Positions 1 through 7,305 are shown, counted from the stretch's first letter. The stretch is 19,392 nucleotides of DNA from Rhodoferax sp. (GCA_017880985.1 JADGRK010000008.1:1-19392); one strand, 5' to 3'. Numbers and translations: made by a program. The notes: generated from the letters alone by a model not told the origin.

Positions 1-270
1 CAATACATCTTGCTCGGCTTCAATACGCACGTCCTTGAACAAGCCCAAGCCAAACAGCGCCCGGATCGCTGTCGACCCTTTCTCGTCGTTATAAACGTCA
101 CCAACACGCACCGGCAACGAGACGAAAATGGTGCCAGGCTCGACCCGTTGCAGACCTTCGATGCGAATATCACGCACCGTGAACGGGTTGACCGCCCAAG
201 CCGTGCCAGCCACAAAAACCAGGGTCGCTACGGCAGACAGCGTGCGCCAATGAGATCGATTGAATTGCAT
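1..270 (-). CDS. bamA: Outer membrane protein assembly factor BamA (N-terminal part, cut by window edge)
   Basis: Translating the minus strand from the ATG at 270 gives 90 in-frame residues that run off the left edge. The first 26 look like a Sec signal peptide: a basic N-terminus (RSHWR), a hydrophobic core (LSAVATLVFVAG) and an AWA cleavage site. The mature part starts VNPFTVRDIRIEGLQRVEPG, the typical opening of the first POTRA domain of BamA. GSTAIRALFGLGLFKDVRIE follows, the conserved POTRA1 helix and strand. BamA is the Omp85 barrel that folds and inserts outer-membrane proteins. It lies 48 bases downstream of rseP on the same strand, the usual order in proteobacteria. The Shine-Dalgarno in front is weak. 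Only POTRA1 is visible, so nothing can be said about the barrel. Confidence 0.93.
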   Translation of the reverse strand, partial: MQFNRSHWRTLSAVATLVFVAGTAWAVNPFTVRDIRIEGLQRVEPGTIFVSLPVRVGDVYNDEKGSTAIRALFGLGLFKDVRIEAEQDVL

Positions 271-318
271 TTTAAATATTGAGAGGTCAAACCGGTGTTG
301 ATCAGCAGCACCAAAAAA

Positions 319-1680
319 TTAGCCAAGCAGGCGGGTGATATCGTTAAACAGGGCAATCGACATCAAAAGAAACAGGATTGCAACGCCGCCCCGTTGCAAA
401 CTCTCCATCCAGGCGTCAGACACCGGTTTGCCCGTCACACCTTCCCAAAGATAATACATCAGGTGGCCGCCATCCAGTACCGGCAGCGGAAGCAAATTCA
501 AAACGCCCAGGCTGACACTGATCAGGGCAAGAAACAACAAATACTGCGTCAAGCCCATACTGGCCGACTTGCCCGCATAGTCGGCGATCGTCAAAGGACC
601 ACTCAGATTCTTCAGGGAAGCCTCGCCGACCAGCATCTTCCCCATCATCCTGAGCGTCAATACCGATACTTCCCAGGTACGGGTCATGCCGCGCCACAAA
701 CCATCCAGCGCTCCGTAGCGCACCAGCACCTGTTCCGGCATCGCACCAACATAGGCGCCTATTTTGCCAACCATCAGCCCACCCTCCTGTCGGGGCTCGG
801 GCTTGACATTGACCTCCAGCTCGACTCCGGCGCGACTGATTTTCCAGACCGCAGGCACGCTTTGACGATTCAACACGGAGGCCCGAATCAACTGGCGCAG
901 TTGCTGCCCGTCCACAACCGGCACGGCGCCCACTTGTCGCACCAGATCACCATCGCGCAAACCCGCTTTTTCGGCGGCACCGCCCGGCATGACCTGGCCC
1001 ACAACCGGGCGACTGAAAGGCCCAAGCAGCCCGATCTTTCGAAACAAGTCGGCATTGGCCTCACTGGCATCCATGCCAGCGAGCTTCAGCACCACCTCGC
1101 CAGGGACGGCGTTCTTCGGTCCGAGCACAAGCAGACGCACATCGCGTCCCTCCAAGGCACCCCGGGTCAGGAACCAGCGCAGGTCTTCAAATGATTGAAT
1201 CTCTTGCGTTTGACCACCGTCAAATCCGGCGCGCTGAACCCGTTCGCCGCCGATCAAACCGGCGCGCTCCGCCGCTGATCCTGCCTCCGGGCTGGCCAGA
1301 ATCGGCACCGGCAGCTGGACTCCGGTCCAGTTCACCACTGCGTACAGCAGCGCGGCCAGCAATAAATTGGCCAGTGGACCGGCCGCCACGATGGCTGCCC
1401 GCGAGCGCAAGGGTTGCGTGTTGTAGGCCAGATGCCGCTCCTGCCCTGACACCGGTGCCTCGCGCTCGTCGAGCATCTTCACATAGCCTCCGACCGGAAA
1501 AGCACCAATCACAAACTCAGTCGCTGAACCCTTGGGTTGCCAGCGATAAAGTGTTTTCCCAAATCCAATGGAAAACCGCAGCACCTTGACGCCGCAGGCC
1601 ACCGCGACACGGTAATGCCCGTATTCGTGCACAGCGATCAACACACCCAGCGCGAGCACAAAGGCAATCAGGGTCAGCAT
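319..1680 (-). CDS. rseP: RIP metalloprotease RseP (site-2 protease)
   Basis: This is a 453-residue inner-membrane zinc protease, close to E. coli RseP (450). Family knowledge: it performs the second intramembrane cut of the anti-sigma factor RseA and also clears remnant signal peptides. The first membrane segment carries the HExxH zinc motif as HEYGH at residues 18-22. Two PDZ domains occupy the middle; the second contains VVGQVMPGGAAEKAGLRDGD. The C-terminal membrane part has NLLPLPVLDGGH, the second metal-ligand motif (LDG). I start at the ATG at 1680 because a good AGGAG lies 5 bases before it and MLTLIAFVLALGVLIAVHE is the normal family N-terminus. The frame stays open upstream to 1743, but those 21 codons come from a REP-like palindrome and are not family-like. 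It lies between dxr and bamA, as is usual. Confidence 0.96.
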   Translation of the reverse strand: MLTLIAFVLALGVLIAVHEYGHYRVAVACGVKVLRFSIGFGKTLYRWQPKGSATEFVIGAFPVGGYVKMLDEREAPVSGQERHLAYNTQPLRSRAAIVAAGPLANLLLAALLYAVVNWTGVQLPVPILASPEAGSAAERAGLIGGERVQRAGFDGGQTQEIQSFEDLRWFLTRGALEGRDVRLLVLGPKNAVPGEVVLKLAGMDASEANADLFRKIGLLGPFSRPVVGQVMPGGAAEKAGLRDGDLVRQVGAVPVVDGQQLRQLIRASVLNRQSVPAVWKISRAGVELEVNVKPEPRQEGGLMVGKIGAYVGAMPEQVLVRYGALDGLWRGMTRTWEVSVLTLRMMGKMLVGEASLKNLSGPLTIADYAGKSASMGLTQYLLFLALISVSLGVLNLLPLPVLDGGHLMYYLWEGVTGKPVSDAWMESLQRGGVAILFLLMSIALFNDITRLLG

Positions 1681-1697
1681 GGTTCTCCTGAATAGTT

Positions 1698-1740
1698 GGG
1701 GACAGAGCTGGCTCGCTTCGCGTAGCTGCGGTCTGTCCCG
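1698..1740. repeat. REP-like imperfect palindrome between dxr and rseP
   Basis: The 81-base gap between dxr and rseP holds an inverted repeat. GGGACAGA at 1699-1706 pairs perfectly with TCTGTCCC at 1732-1739. The 25-base interior contains its own small hairpin, CGC-TTC-GCG. The left arm is preceded by GTTG, giving the GTTGGGGACAGA form. From general knowledge, GGGGACAGA/TCTGTCCCC arms are typical of dispersed REP-like elements mobilised by REP-associated tyrosine transposases in proteobacteria. Only one copy is seen in this window and there is no transposase here, so membership of a dispersed family is inference. Confidence 0.55.
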
Positions 1741-1761
1741 CAAAGTTTCAAACGGGGATTT

Positions 1762-2973
1762 TTAAACGCCAACACGACGAACCACTTGCTGCGCGGCGGC
1801 GCGCGCTATCGCGTCCAGCCCCAAAAGATCTTCCAGCGACTGCGGGCACTGAGGAACGACCGAATCCAGCGTTTCCAGATTAATCACATGAATCTGGTCA
1901 AAGCGAATTTGCCGGTCCAGAAACGCTGCCACCGCGACTTCATTGGCCGCATTCAAGATGGCGGTCGAGCCGGGGGGCGCTTTCAAAACGGACCAAGCCA
2001 GCTTCAAGCCCGGGAAGCGTTGTTGGTGTCCGTTCGAGTCGAGCGACTCAAATGTCAGGTCAGCGATTGAGCGGAAATCCAATGCGGCGGCGCCGGACCG
2101 CATACGATCCGGCCAGGACAGGCCATAGGCAATCGGTACCTTCATGTCGGCCGTGCCAAGTTGCGCAATGACGGAGTGGTCCTGATACTGCACCATCGAA
2201 TGAATGACGCTCTGAGGATGAATCACGACCTCAATTTGTTCGGGCTTGACGCCAAAAAGATAGTGCGCCTCAATCACTTCCAGCGCCTTGTTCATCATGG
2301 TGGCGGAATCAACCGAAATCTTGCGCCCCATCACCCAATTGGGGTGGGCACAGGCCTGATCTGGCGTGACATCGCGCAACGTATCGGGCTCGCGTTGTCG
2401 GAATGGCCCGCCCGAGCCGGTCAGGATAATTTTGTCAATCTGGCTCGGCCATACCGCTGCATCAGCGGGCAAGGATTGAAAAACGGCAGAGTGCTCGCTG
2501 TCAATCGGCAACAACTTGGCACCGCCCTTAGCCACCGCCTGCAGAAAGTACTCGCCACCCACCACCAGCGCTTCCTTGTTTGCCAGCAGTAAACGCTTGC
2601 CAGCGCGCGCCGCCGCCAGGCAGGAAGCCAATCCGGCGGCCCCGACAATCGCCGCCATGACGGTATCGACCTGTTCATGCGATGCAATCATGGTGATGGC
2701 TTGAACGCCCCACAGAACGCGCGTCGGCAAATCAAGTTCAGCGCATTTCTGCGCCAGCGCGCGACCATGAGGCTCGCTCGCCATCGCCGCAAACACAGGC
2801 TTGAATTGGACACATTGCCGCAGCATCAAGTCAATCCGGGTGGCTGCGCTGAGGGCAAAAATTTCGAAGCGCTGCGGATGACGTGCGATCACATCGAGCG
2901 TGCTGACACCGATCGATCCGGTCGATCCCAGGATGGCGACCCGCCGCTTGACCCGGTTTGCCAAATCGCTCAT
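1762..2973 (-). CDS. dxr: 1-deoxy-D-xylulose 5-phosphate reductoisomerase
   Basis: This 403-residue protein (also called IspC) converts DXP to 2-C-methyl-D-erythritol 4-phosphate with NADPH, the committed step of the MEP isoprenoid pathway, in the cytoplasm. The NADPH-binding glycine motif GSTGSIG is at residues 16-22. The metal and substrate motif is visible as PIDSEHSAVFQSL, and the conserved block SVDSATMMNKALEVIEAHYLFG follows. Length fits the family (E. coli 398). Its ATG overlaps the cdsA stop in an ATGA arrangement (4 bases), which indicates translational coupling in the cdsA-dxr-rseP-bamA operon. No truncation or missing motif is seen. Confidence 0.97.
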   Translation of the reverse strand: MSDLANRVKRRVAILGSTGSIGVSTLDVIARHPQRFEIFALSAATRIDLMLRQCVQFKPVFAAMASEPHGRALAQKCAELDLPTRVLWGVQAITMIASHEQVDTVMAAIVGAAGLASCLAAARAGKRLLLANKEALVVGGEYFLQAVAKGGAKLLPIDSEHSAVFQSLPADAAVWPSQIDKIILTGSGGPFRQREPDTLRDVTPDQACAHPNWVMGRKISVDSATMMNKALEVIEAHYLFGVKPEQIEVVIHPQSVIHSMVQYQDHSVIAQLGTADMKVPIAYGLSWPDRMRSGAAALDFRSIADLTFESLDSNGHQQRFPGLKLAWSVLKAPPGSTAILNAANEVAVAAFLDRQIRFDQIHVINLETLDSVVPQCPQSLEDLLGLDAIARAAAQQVVRRVGV

Positions 2974-3827
2974 CGGGGCCCGAGTACCGAATAGAGCATC
3001 ATCGCCAAGGGCAAGGTGGGCAAGAGCCCATCGACCCGGTCCAACACGCCCCCGTGACCTGGCAGCAGGCCACTGCTGTCCTTGACCCCGGCACTGCGCT
3101 TGACCAGCGACTCGAACAAATCACCAACCACACTCATCGCGGCCATGAACACCGCCGCGACCAACAGTAGCCAGCCACTTTGTCGGCCAATGTGCGAATA
3201 CAAACTGACGACATCGGCTCGCCACGCCTGGTCAACCCAACGCCAGGCAAATACCAACACAAGCACGCCTGCCATACCACCCCAAACCCCTTCCCAGCTC
3301 TTGCCAGGGCTGATACTGGGTGCGAGTTTGCTGCGGCTAAAACGCCCGCCAAAGGCCCGTCCGGCAAAATAGGCAAAGATGTCGGCCACCCACACCAGCA
3401 CCAGGATCGATAGTAAAAAGTTGATACCAATGACCCTCGCCTGGGCCACCGCCAACCAGGCCAGCCAAAGCCCGACCAGGCCCGAAATAAGCCGGACCGC
3501 CGGTGAATGACCCGACCAGGCTGACACACCACTTCGCAAAACCCATGCGCCCACCAGAACCCATGCGGCGCCGGCCAGCATCCACAGCAGTGCAAGGGAT
3601 TGATCGAGCCAGCCGAGCCACCAGGTCAGCGCGCACATCAGAACGCAAAAGAGACCAGACAAAACCGATGCGACCGGACCATAGCCGTTAAGGCGCGCCC
3701 ACTCCCATGCAGCGGCCGCAACCAATACCAGGGCCACGCCACAAAACGGAACAGCCGAGCGGTAGAACAATGCCGGCAACAAGATAAGCAGCAAGACCAG
3801 AGCTGTGACGACGCGCTGCTTCAGCAT
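2970..3827 (-). CDS. cdsA: Phosphatidate cytidylyltransferase (CDP-diacylglycerol synthase)
   Basis: This 285-residue polytopic inner-membrane enzyme makes CDP-diacylglycerol from phosphatidate and CTP, the branch point for all phospholipids. Most of its length is hydrophobic helices, starting with ALVLLLILLPALFY near the N-terminus. The C-terminal CDS signature is complete: SLVKRSAGVKDSSGLLPGHG followed by GVLDRVD, matching the S-x-x-K-R ... K-D ... H-G-G ... D-R-x-D pattern. The ATG at 3827 has no obvious Shine-Dalgarno. A tiny 19-codon frame (3880 to 3821) ends 7 bases inside it and might couple translation. The usual upstream partner uppS is missing. Confidence 0.95.
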   Translation of the reverse strand: MLKQRVVTALVLLLILLPALFYRSAVPFCGVALVLVAAAAWEWARLNGYGPVASVLSGLFCVLMCALTWWLGWLDQSLALLWMLAGAAWVLVGAWVLRSGVSAWSGHSPAVRLISGLVGLWLAWLAVAQARVIGINFLLSILVLVWVADIFAYFAGRAFGGRFSRSKLAPSISPGKSWEGVWGGMAGVLVLVFAWRWVDQAWRADVVSLYSHIGRQSGWLLLVAAVFMAAMSVVGDLFESLVKRSAGVKDSSGLLPGHGGVLDRVDGLLPTLPLAMMLYSVLGPR

Positions 3828-3892
3828 CTGTTTTGCGGTAGCAAAGCCGCGCCGTCAATGCGAGAAAAAAACTGACTCATGTGGCAGGCAAT

Positions 3893-4453
3893 TCAGACCG
3901 CCATGAGGTCTTGCTCTTTGGCTGCAACCAGCTGATCAATCGTGATGACGTGTCGGTCAGTCACTTTTTGAATTTCTGTTTCAGCGCGTTTTTGATCATC
4001 TTCAGAGGCCAGTTTGTCCTTGACCGCTTTTTTGATCGCTTCATTGGCGTCACGGCGCAGATTACGTACCGCAATTTTTGCAGTTTCTCCCTCATGCCGG
4101 ACGACCTTGGTGAGTTCCTTGCGTCGCTCTTCCGACATGGCAGGCATCGGAACACGGATCAGATCGCCCATGGACGATGGATTGAGTCCCAAATCACTAT
4201 CGCGGATCGCTTTCTCAATCTTGGCCCCCATCCCCTTTTCCCAGGGCTGCACACTGATGGTGCGGGCATCAAGCAAGGACACATTGGCCACCTGGCTGAT
4301 CGGCAGCATGGCTCCGTAATAATCAACTTGCACCGAATCCAGCAGCGCAGGATTGGCGCGCCCTGTGCGAATCTTGGTCAGGTTGCTTTTAAAAGCAGCA
4401 ATGGATTGATCCATCTTCGCTTCAACTGTGCTCTTGATCTCGGCAATCGTCAT
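3893..4453 (-). CDS. frr: Ribosome recycling factor
   Basis: This 186-residue protein splits post-termination 70S ribosomes together with EF-G. Typical family stretches are seen: KIRTGRANPALLDSVQVDYYG near the N-terminus, the central ISVQPWEKGM and DLGLNPSSMGDLIRVPMPAM, and the long C-terminal coiled-coil helix rich in K, E and D. I use the ATG at 4453, giving MTIAEIKSTVE. It is preceded by GAGGAG at good spacing, and it matches the normal length of about 185. The open frame reaches 4495, but those 14 codons are not family-like. It follows pyrH by 60 bases, the normal rpsB-tsf-pyrH-frr order. Confidence 0.96.
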   Translation of the reverse strand: MTIAEIKSTVEAKMDQSIAAFKSNLTKIRTGRANPALLDSVQVDYYGAMLPISQVANVSLLDARTISVQPWEKGMGAKIEKAIRDSDLGLNPSSMGDLIRVPMPAMSEERRKELTKVVRHEGETAKIAVRNLRRDANEAIKKAVKDKLASEDDQKRAETEIQKVTDRHVITIDQLVAAKEQDLMAV

Positions 4454-4513
4454 GTTTCTCTCCTCACTCGACGGTTCAAAGGAAGCGCTATGCAAACAGT
4501 AATTTTGCCATGC

Positions 4514-5236
4514 TCAGGCGTACACCAGCGTACCCTCATCTTCGCCCATCACAACGCGCTTGAGGGCACCGTGCTTGAAAATTGAAAAAACCTTGATTGG
4601 CAACTTTTGATCACGGCACAAGGCAAACGCGGTGGCATCCATGATGCCCAGGTTTTGCGCGATGGCCTCATCAAATGAGAGCTTGCTGTAGCGCTTGGCA
4701 TGCGGGTCCTTGTTCGGATCGGCAGTGTAAACGCCATCAACCTTGGTGGCCTTGAGCACGATTTCAGCGCCGATCTCGGCACCGCGCAAAGCGGCAGCGG
4801 TATCGGTTGTAAAAAAAGGGTTGCCGGTACCAGCAGCAAAGATAACCACTTTCCCCTCTTCGAGGTACTGTAGTGCCTTGGGCCTGACATAGGGCTCGAC
4901 CACCTGTTCAATCGCAATGGCTGACATCACACGCGCTATCAGGCCGGCCTTATTCATGGTGTCGCCCAAAGCCAGGGCATTCATGACGGTCGCGAGCATC
5001 CCCATGTAATCGGCGGTAGCCCGGTCCATCCCGACCGAGCCGCCCGCGACACCCCGAAAAATGTTGCCGCCGCCGATCACCACCGCCACCTCTACGCCCA
5101 GGTGCGTCACGTCGGCCACCTCATTGACGATGCGAACAATGGTGTCGCGGTTGATGCCAAATGGGTCGTTTCCCATCAGAGCCTCGCCTGACAGCTTGAG
5201 CAAAATGCGCTTGTAGGCTGGTTTGACGACGGACAT
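4514..5236 (-). CDS. pyrH: Uridylate kinase (UMP kinase)
   Basis: This 240-residue enzyme phosphorylates UMP to UDP in pyrimidine nucleotide synthesis; in bacteria it is an amino-acid-kinase-fold hexamer regulated by GTP and UTP. Seen are the N-terminal phosphate loop region KRILLKLSGEALMG, the glycine-rich VVIGGGNIFRG, the nucleotide-site AAGTGNPFFTTDTAAALR, and the C-terminal block KVDGVYTADPNKDP. The ATG at 5236 has AGGAG at proper spacing (CCAGGAGTTCATC before ATG). It sits between tsf and frr with a 115-base upstream gap that holds a perfect inverted repeat. Length equals the family norm (E. coli 241). Confidence 0.97.
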   Translation of the reverse strand: MSVVKPAYKRILLKLSGEALMGNDPFGINRDTIVRIVNEVADVTHLGVEVAVVIGGGNIFRGVAGGSVGMDRATADYMGMLATVMNALALGDTMNKAGLIARVMSAIAIEQVVEPYVRPKALQYLEEGKVVIFAAGTGNPFFTTDTAAALRGAEIGAEIVLKATKVDGVYTADPNKDPHAKRYSKLSFDEAIAQNLGIMDATAFALCRDQKLPIKVFSIFKHGALKRVVMGEDEGTLVYA

Positions 5237-5277
5237 GATGAACTCCTGGGTGTAACGACTGTGGTGGCTAGGATCAA

Positions 5278-5314
5278 TCCAGATTCAACGCGCTGACCTT
5301 GATCTGAATCTGGA
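5278..5314 (-). other. Perfect 10-bp inverted repeat between tsf and pyrH
   Basis: TCCAGATTCA at 5278-5287 and its exact complement TGAATCTGGA at 5305-5314 flank a 17-base spacer. It lies 42 bases upstream of the pyrH ATG and 37 bases past the tsf stop. In the direction of transcription no T-run follows, so it is not a standard Rho-independent terminator. It could be an RNA-processing or stability hairpin that adjusts tsf against pyrH levels, or a protein site. Function is not shown by the sequence. Confidence 0.5.
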
Positions 5315-5351
5315 CTTGGGTCAATCCGGCTTTACGCCTTGGCAATGACGA

Positions 5352-6275
5352 TCAGACTGGCTGCTTGGCAGCCGCCACCTGAGCCGCCACTTCAGCGGCA
5401 AAATCGTCCACTTTCTTCTCAAGGCCTTCGCCTACCACGTAAAGTGTGAAAGCTTTGACGGTTGTACCCGTTGCCTTGAGCATCTGTTCAACCGTCTGCT
5501 TGTCGTTCTTGACGAAAGACTGGTTGAACAAGGACACTTCCTTGAGGTATTTCTGCACGCCACCTTCGATCCGCTTGGCCACAATCTCGGCCGACTGCAC
5601 CGGCTTGCCGGCAGCCGTCGCGGTAGCGGCATCGTCAGCCGCTTTGGCGGCCGCCACGGAACGCTCTCTGGCCACCAAATCGGCAGGTACCTCAGCGCTG
5701 GACAGCGCCACCGGTTTCATCGCCGCAACGTGCATTGCCACGTCTTTGGCCGCCGTCGGGTCACCCTCGAACTCGACCACCACGCCAATGCGGGTCCCGT
5801 GCAGGTAATGGGCCAACTTGCTACCTGAGGCGAAACGCTTGAAACGGCGAAAACTCATGTTCTCACCGATCTTGCCAATCAGCCCCTTGCGCACGTCTTC
5901 AAGCGTCGGACCAAAGCCATCCTGCGCGTAGGGCAAGGCACCCAAGGCCGCCAGGTCGGCCGGATTGTTCTTGGCAATCAACTGCGCCGCCGCGTTGGCC
6001 AGTGCCAGAAAACTGTCATTTTTGGTCACAAAATCGGTTTCACAATTGACTTCAAGCAAGGCACCCACGTCCCCTTCGATGGAACAGGTCACCACACCCT
6101 CGGCGGTGATTCGTCCGGCTGCCTTGCCCGCTTTGCTACCCAGTTTGACACGCAACAGCTCCTCGGCTTTGGCCATATCACCATCGGCTTCAGTCAAGGC
6201 GCGCTTGCACTCCATCATCGGCGCATCAGTCTTGCCACGCAGTTCAGCCACCATACTTGCACTAATTGCAGCCAT
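5352..6275 (-). CDS. tsf: Translation elongation factor Ts
   Basis: This 307-residue protein is the guanine-nucleotide exchange factor for EF-Tu. The N-terminal UBA-like domain reads SMVAELRGKTDAPMMECKRA and DMAKAEELLRVKLGSKAG. The core has the invariant TDFV motif that displaces the EF-Tu-bound Mg2+ (EVNCETDFVTKNDSF). The C-terminal end shows AAAKQPV. The ATG at 6275 has a GGAG 6 bases before it. It follows rpsB after an 89-base gap that holds an intrinsic terminator, the usual way the rpsB:tsf ratio is set. Length is normal for betaproteobacteria; E. coli is 283. Confidence 0.97.
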   Translation of the reverse strand: MAAISASMVAELRGKTDAPMMECKRALTEADGDMAKAEELLRVKLGSKAGKAAGRITAEGVVTCSIEGDVGALLEVNCETDFVTKNDSFLALANAAAQLIAKNNPADLAALGALPYAQDGFGPTLEDVRKGLIGKIGENMSFRRFKRFASGSKLAHYLHGTRIGVVVEFEGDPTAAKDVAMHVAAMKPVALSSAEVPADLVARERSVAAAKAADDAATATAAGKPVQSAEIVAKRIEGGVQKYLKEVSLFNQSFVKNDKQTVEQMLKATGTTVKAFTLYVVGEGLEKKVDDFAAEVAAQVAAAKQPV

Positions 6276-6316
6276 CTTGTTTCTCCGTACTCAATTCAGT
6301 AATTTAAAAAAGGACT

Positions 6317-6341
6317 AAAAAAAAGGGGCATAGCAGCCCCC
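6317..6341 (-). terminator. Intrinsic terminator/attenuator between rpsB and tsf
   Basis: Read on the minus strand, GGGGC (6340-6336), a 6-base loop UGCUAU and GCCCC (6329-6325) form a GC stem followed directly by eight T (6324-6317). This is a textbook Rho-independent terminator 24 bases after the rpsB stop and 42 bases before the tsf ATG. Because tsf has to be expressed from the same transcript, it most likely works as a partial terminator. A competing upstream pairing, CCCC at 6353-6350 with GGGG at 6340-6337, would dismantle it. Confidence 0.85.
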
Positions 6342-6364
6342 ATTTTTTTGGGGTCGCAGACACC

Positions 6365-7117
6365 TCAGACAGAGGCCTCGTTCACCTCGACAAATTCATC
6401 ATCGCTCTCGGCCACAATCGCCTTGACTACGTCGTCAACGGCATTGGCGCGGCCTTCGATAATGGCGTCAGCAATGCCACGGGCATACAAGACAACGGCC
6501 TTGGATGAGTCATCGTTGCCCGGAATAATGTAGTCAATGCCTTCGGGCGAATGGTTGGTATCAACCACCGCAATCAGCGGAATGCCAAGCTTTTTGGCTT
6601 CGGCAATGGCGATTTTGTGATAACCCACGTCAATCACAAAAATAGCATCCGGCAAAACCGACATATCCTGGATGCCACCAATGTCGCGTTCCAGCTTGGC
6701 GAGTTCGCGGGCAAACATCAGTTGTTCTTTTTTGCTCATGCTCTCAAGTCCCGCTTCTTGCTGGATCTTCATGTCTTTGAGGCGCTTGATCGAGGTCTTG
6801 ACGGTCTTGAAATTGGTCAACATGCCGCCGAGCCAGCGTTGGTCCACAAACGGCACCCCGGCACGGCGGGCTTCTTCAGCCACGGTTTCACGCGCCTGGC
6901 GTTTGGTACCGACCATCAAAACCGTGCCGCGTTTGGCCGATATCTGGCTCACAAACTTGGCGGCTTCCTGGAACATCGGCAACGACTTTTCCAGGTTAAT
7001 GATGTGGATTTTGTTGCGATGGCCGAAAATGAACGGGGCCATCTTGGGGTTCCAGAAGCGGGTTTGGTGACCAAAGTGGACACCGGCTTCCAGCATTTCG
7101 CGCATGGTAATTGCCAT
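6365..7117 (-). CDS. rpsB: 30S ribosomal protein S2
   Basis: This 250-residue small-subunit protein binds at the head/body hinge near S1. Family blocks are plain: MAITMREMLEAGVHFGHQTR, RFWNPKMAPFIFGHRNKIHI, GTVLMVGTKRQARE, QRWLGGMLTNFKT, and IPLIAVVDTNHSPEGIDYII. I start at the ATG at 7117, preceded by GGAG 9 bases upstream. The frame is open up to 7168, but the extra 17 residues (MPAKTNWILDLTFG...) are leader sequence and not S2. A long structured leader of about 155 bases and an extended -10 promoter lie upstream. S2 is known in E. coli to repress its own mRNA through the leader; the structure here makes that plausible. Confidence 0.97.
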   Translation of the reverse strand: MAITMREMLEAGVHFGHQTRFWNPKMAPFIFGHRNKIHIINLEKSLPMFQEAAKFVSQISAKRGTVLMVGTKRQARETVAEEARRAGVPFVDQRWLGGMLTNFKTVKTSIKRLKDMKIQQEAGLESMSKKEQLMFARELAKLERDIGGIQDMSVLPDAIFVIDVGYHKIAIAEAKKLGIPLIAVVDTNHSPEGIDYIIPGNDDSSKAVVLYARGIADAIIEGRANAVDDVVKAIVAESDDEFVEVNEASV

Positions 7118-7158
7118 AATATTAACTCCAAAGGTTAGGTCTAAAATCCAGTTCGTTT

Positions 7159-7202
7159 TTGCAGGCATTGCAGGCTCTCAAAATTTGAGAAATTGCCTGC
7201 AA
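7159..7202 (-). promoter_or_regulatory. Structured rpsB leader with two alternative stems
   Basis: In the rpsB 5' leader, TTGCAGGC occurs twice in tandem on the plus strand (7159-7166 and 7168-7175). A single complement GCCTGCAA follows at 7195-7202. Pairing with the inner copy gives an 8-bp stem, a 4-base bulge, then a 6-bp stem TCTCAA/TTGAGA closed by a 3-base loop. Pairing with the outer copy extends to 9 bp (TTGCAGGCA with TGCCTGCAA). The element ends 41 bases before the rpsB ATG. The two exclusive pairings and the position suggest an autoregulatory S2 (or S1/S2) target; that role is inference from the known autoregulation of rpsB in E. coli. Confidence 0.6.
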
Positions 7203-7279
7203 GCATGGCAACACCTTGATGAACTGGTTTGCTGATTTGTTTGCCAAACAGCCTCTCGACTACTCAGCAAAACCCGGTA

Positions 7280-7288
7280 AGTATAGCA
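7280..7288 (-). promoter_or_regulatory. rpsB: Likely rpsB promoter (extended -10)
   Basis: On the minus strand TGC-TATACT (7288-7280) is an extended -10 element differing from TATAAT at only one base. Transcription would start near 7272, giving a leader of about 155 bases, similar to the roughly 160-base E. coli rpsB leader. There is no convincing -35 at 16-18 bases; TTGCAT lies 20 bases upstream. This fits an extended -10 promoter, which relies less on the -35. It overlaps the possible longer N-terminus of the divergent amidase gene and argues for the shorter amidase start. Confidence 0.55.
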
Positions 7289-7305
7289 CTGCACCTGACT
7301 CACTC

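Noticed and set aside
295..1194. A 299-codon plus-strand frame opposite rseP
   Set aside because: Low-complexity Q/H/R composition, no Shine-Dalgarno, and fully inside an obvious rseP; a shadow frame.
3821..3880. 19-codon minus-strand frame MSQFFSRIDGAALLPQNRC before cdsA
   Set aside because: Too short to judge, no clear Shine-Dalgarno, and no match to a known leader peptide or to UppS that I can see. Kept only as part of the uppS observation.
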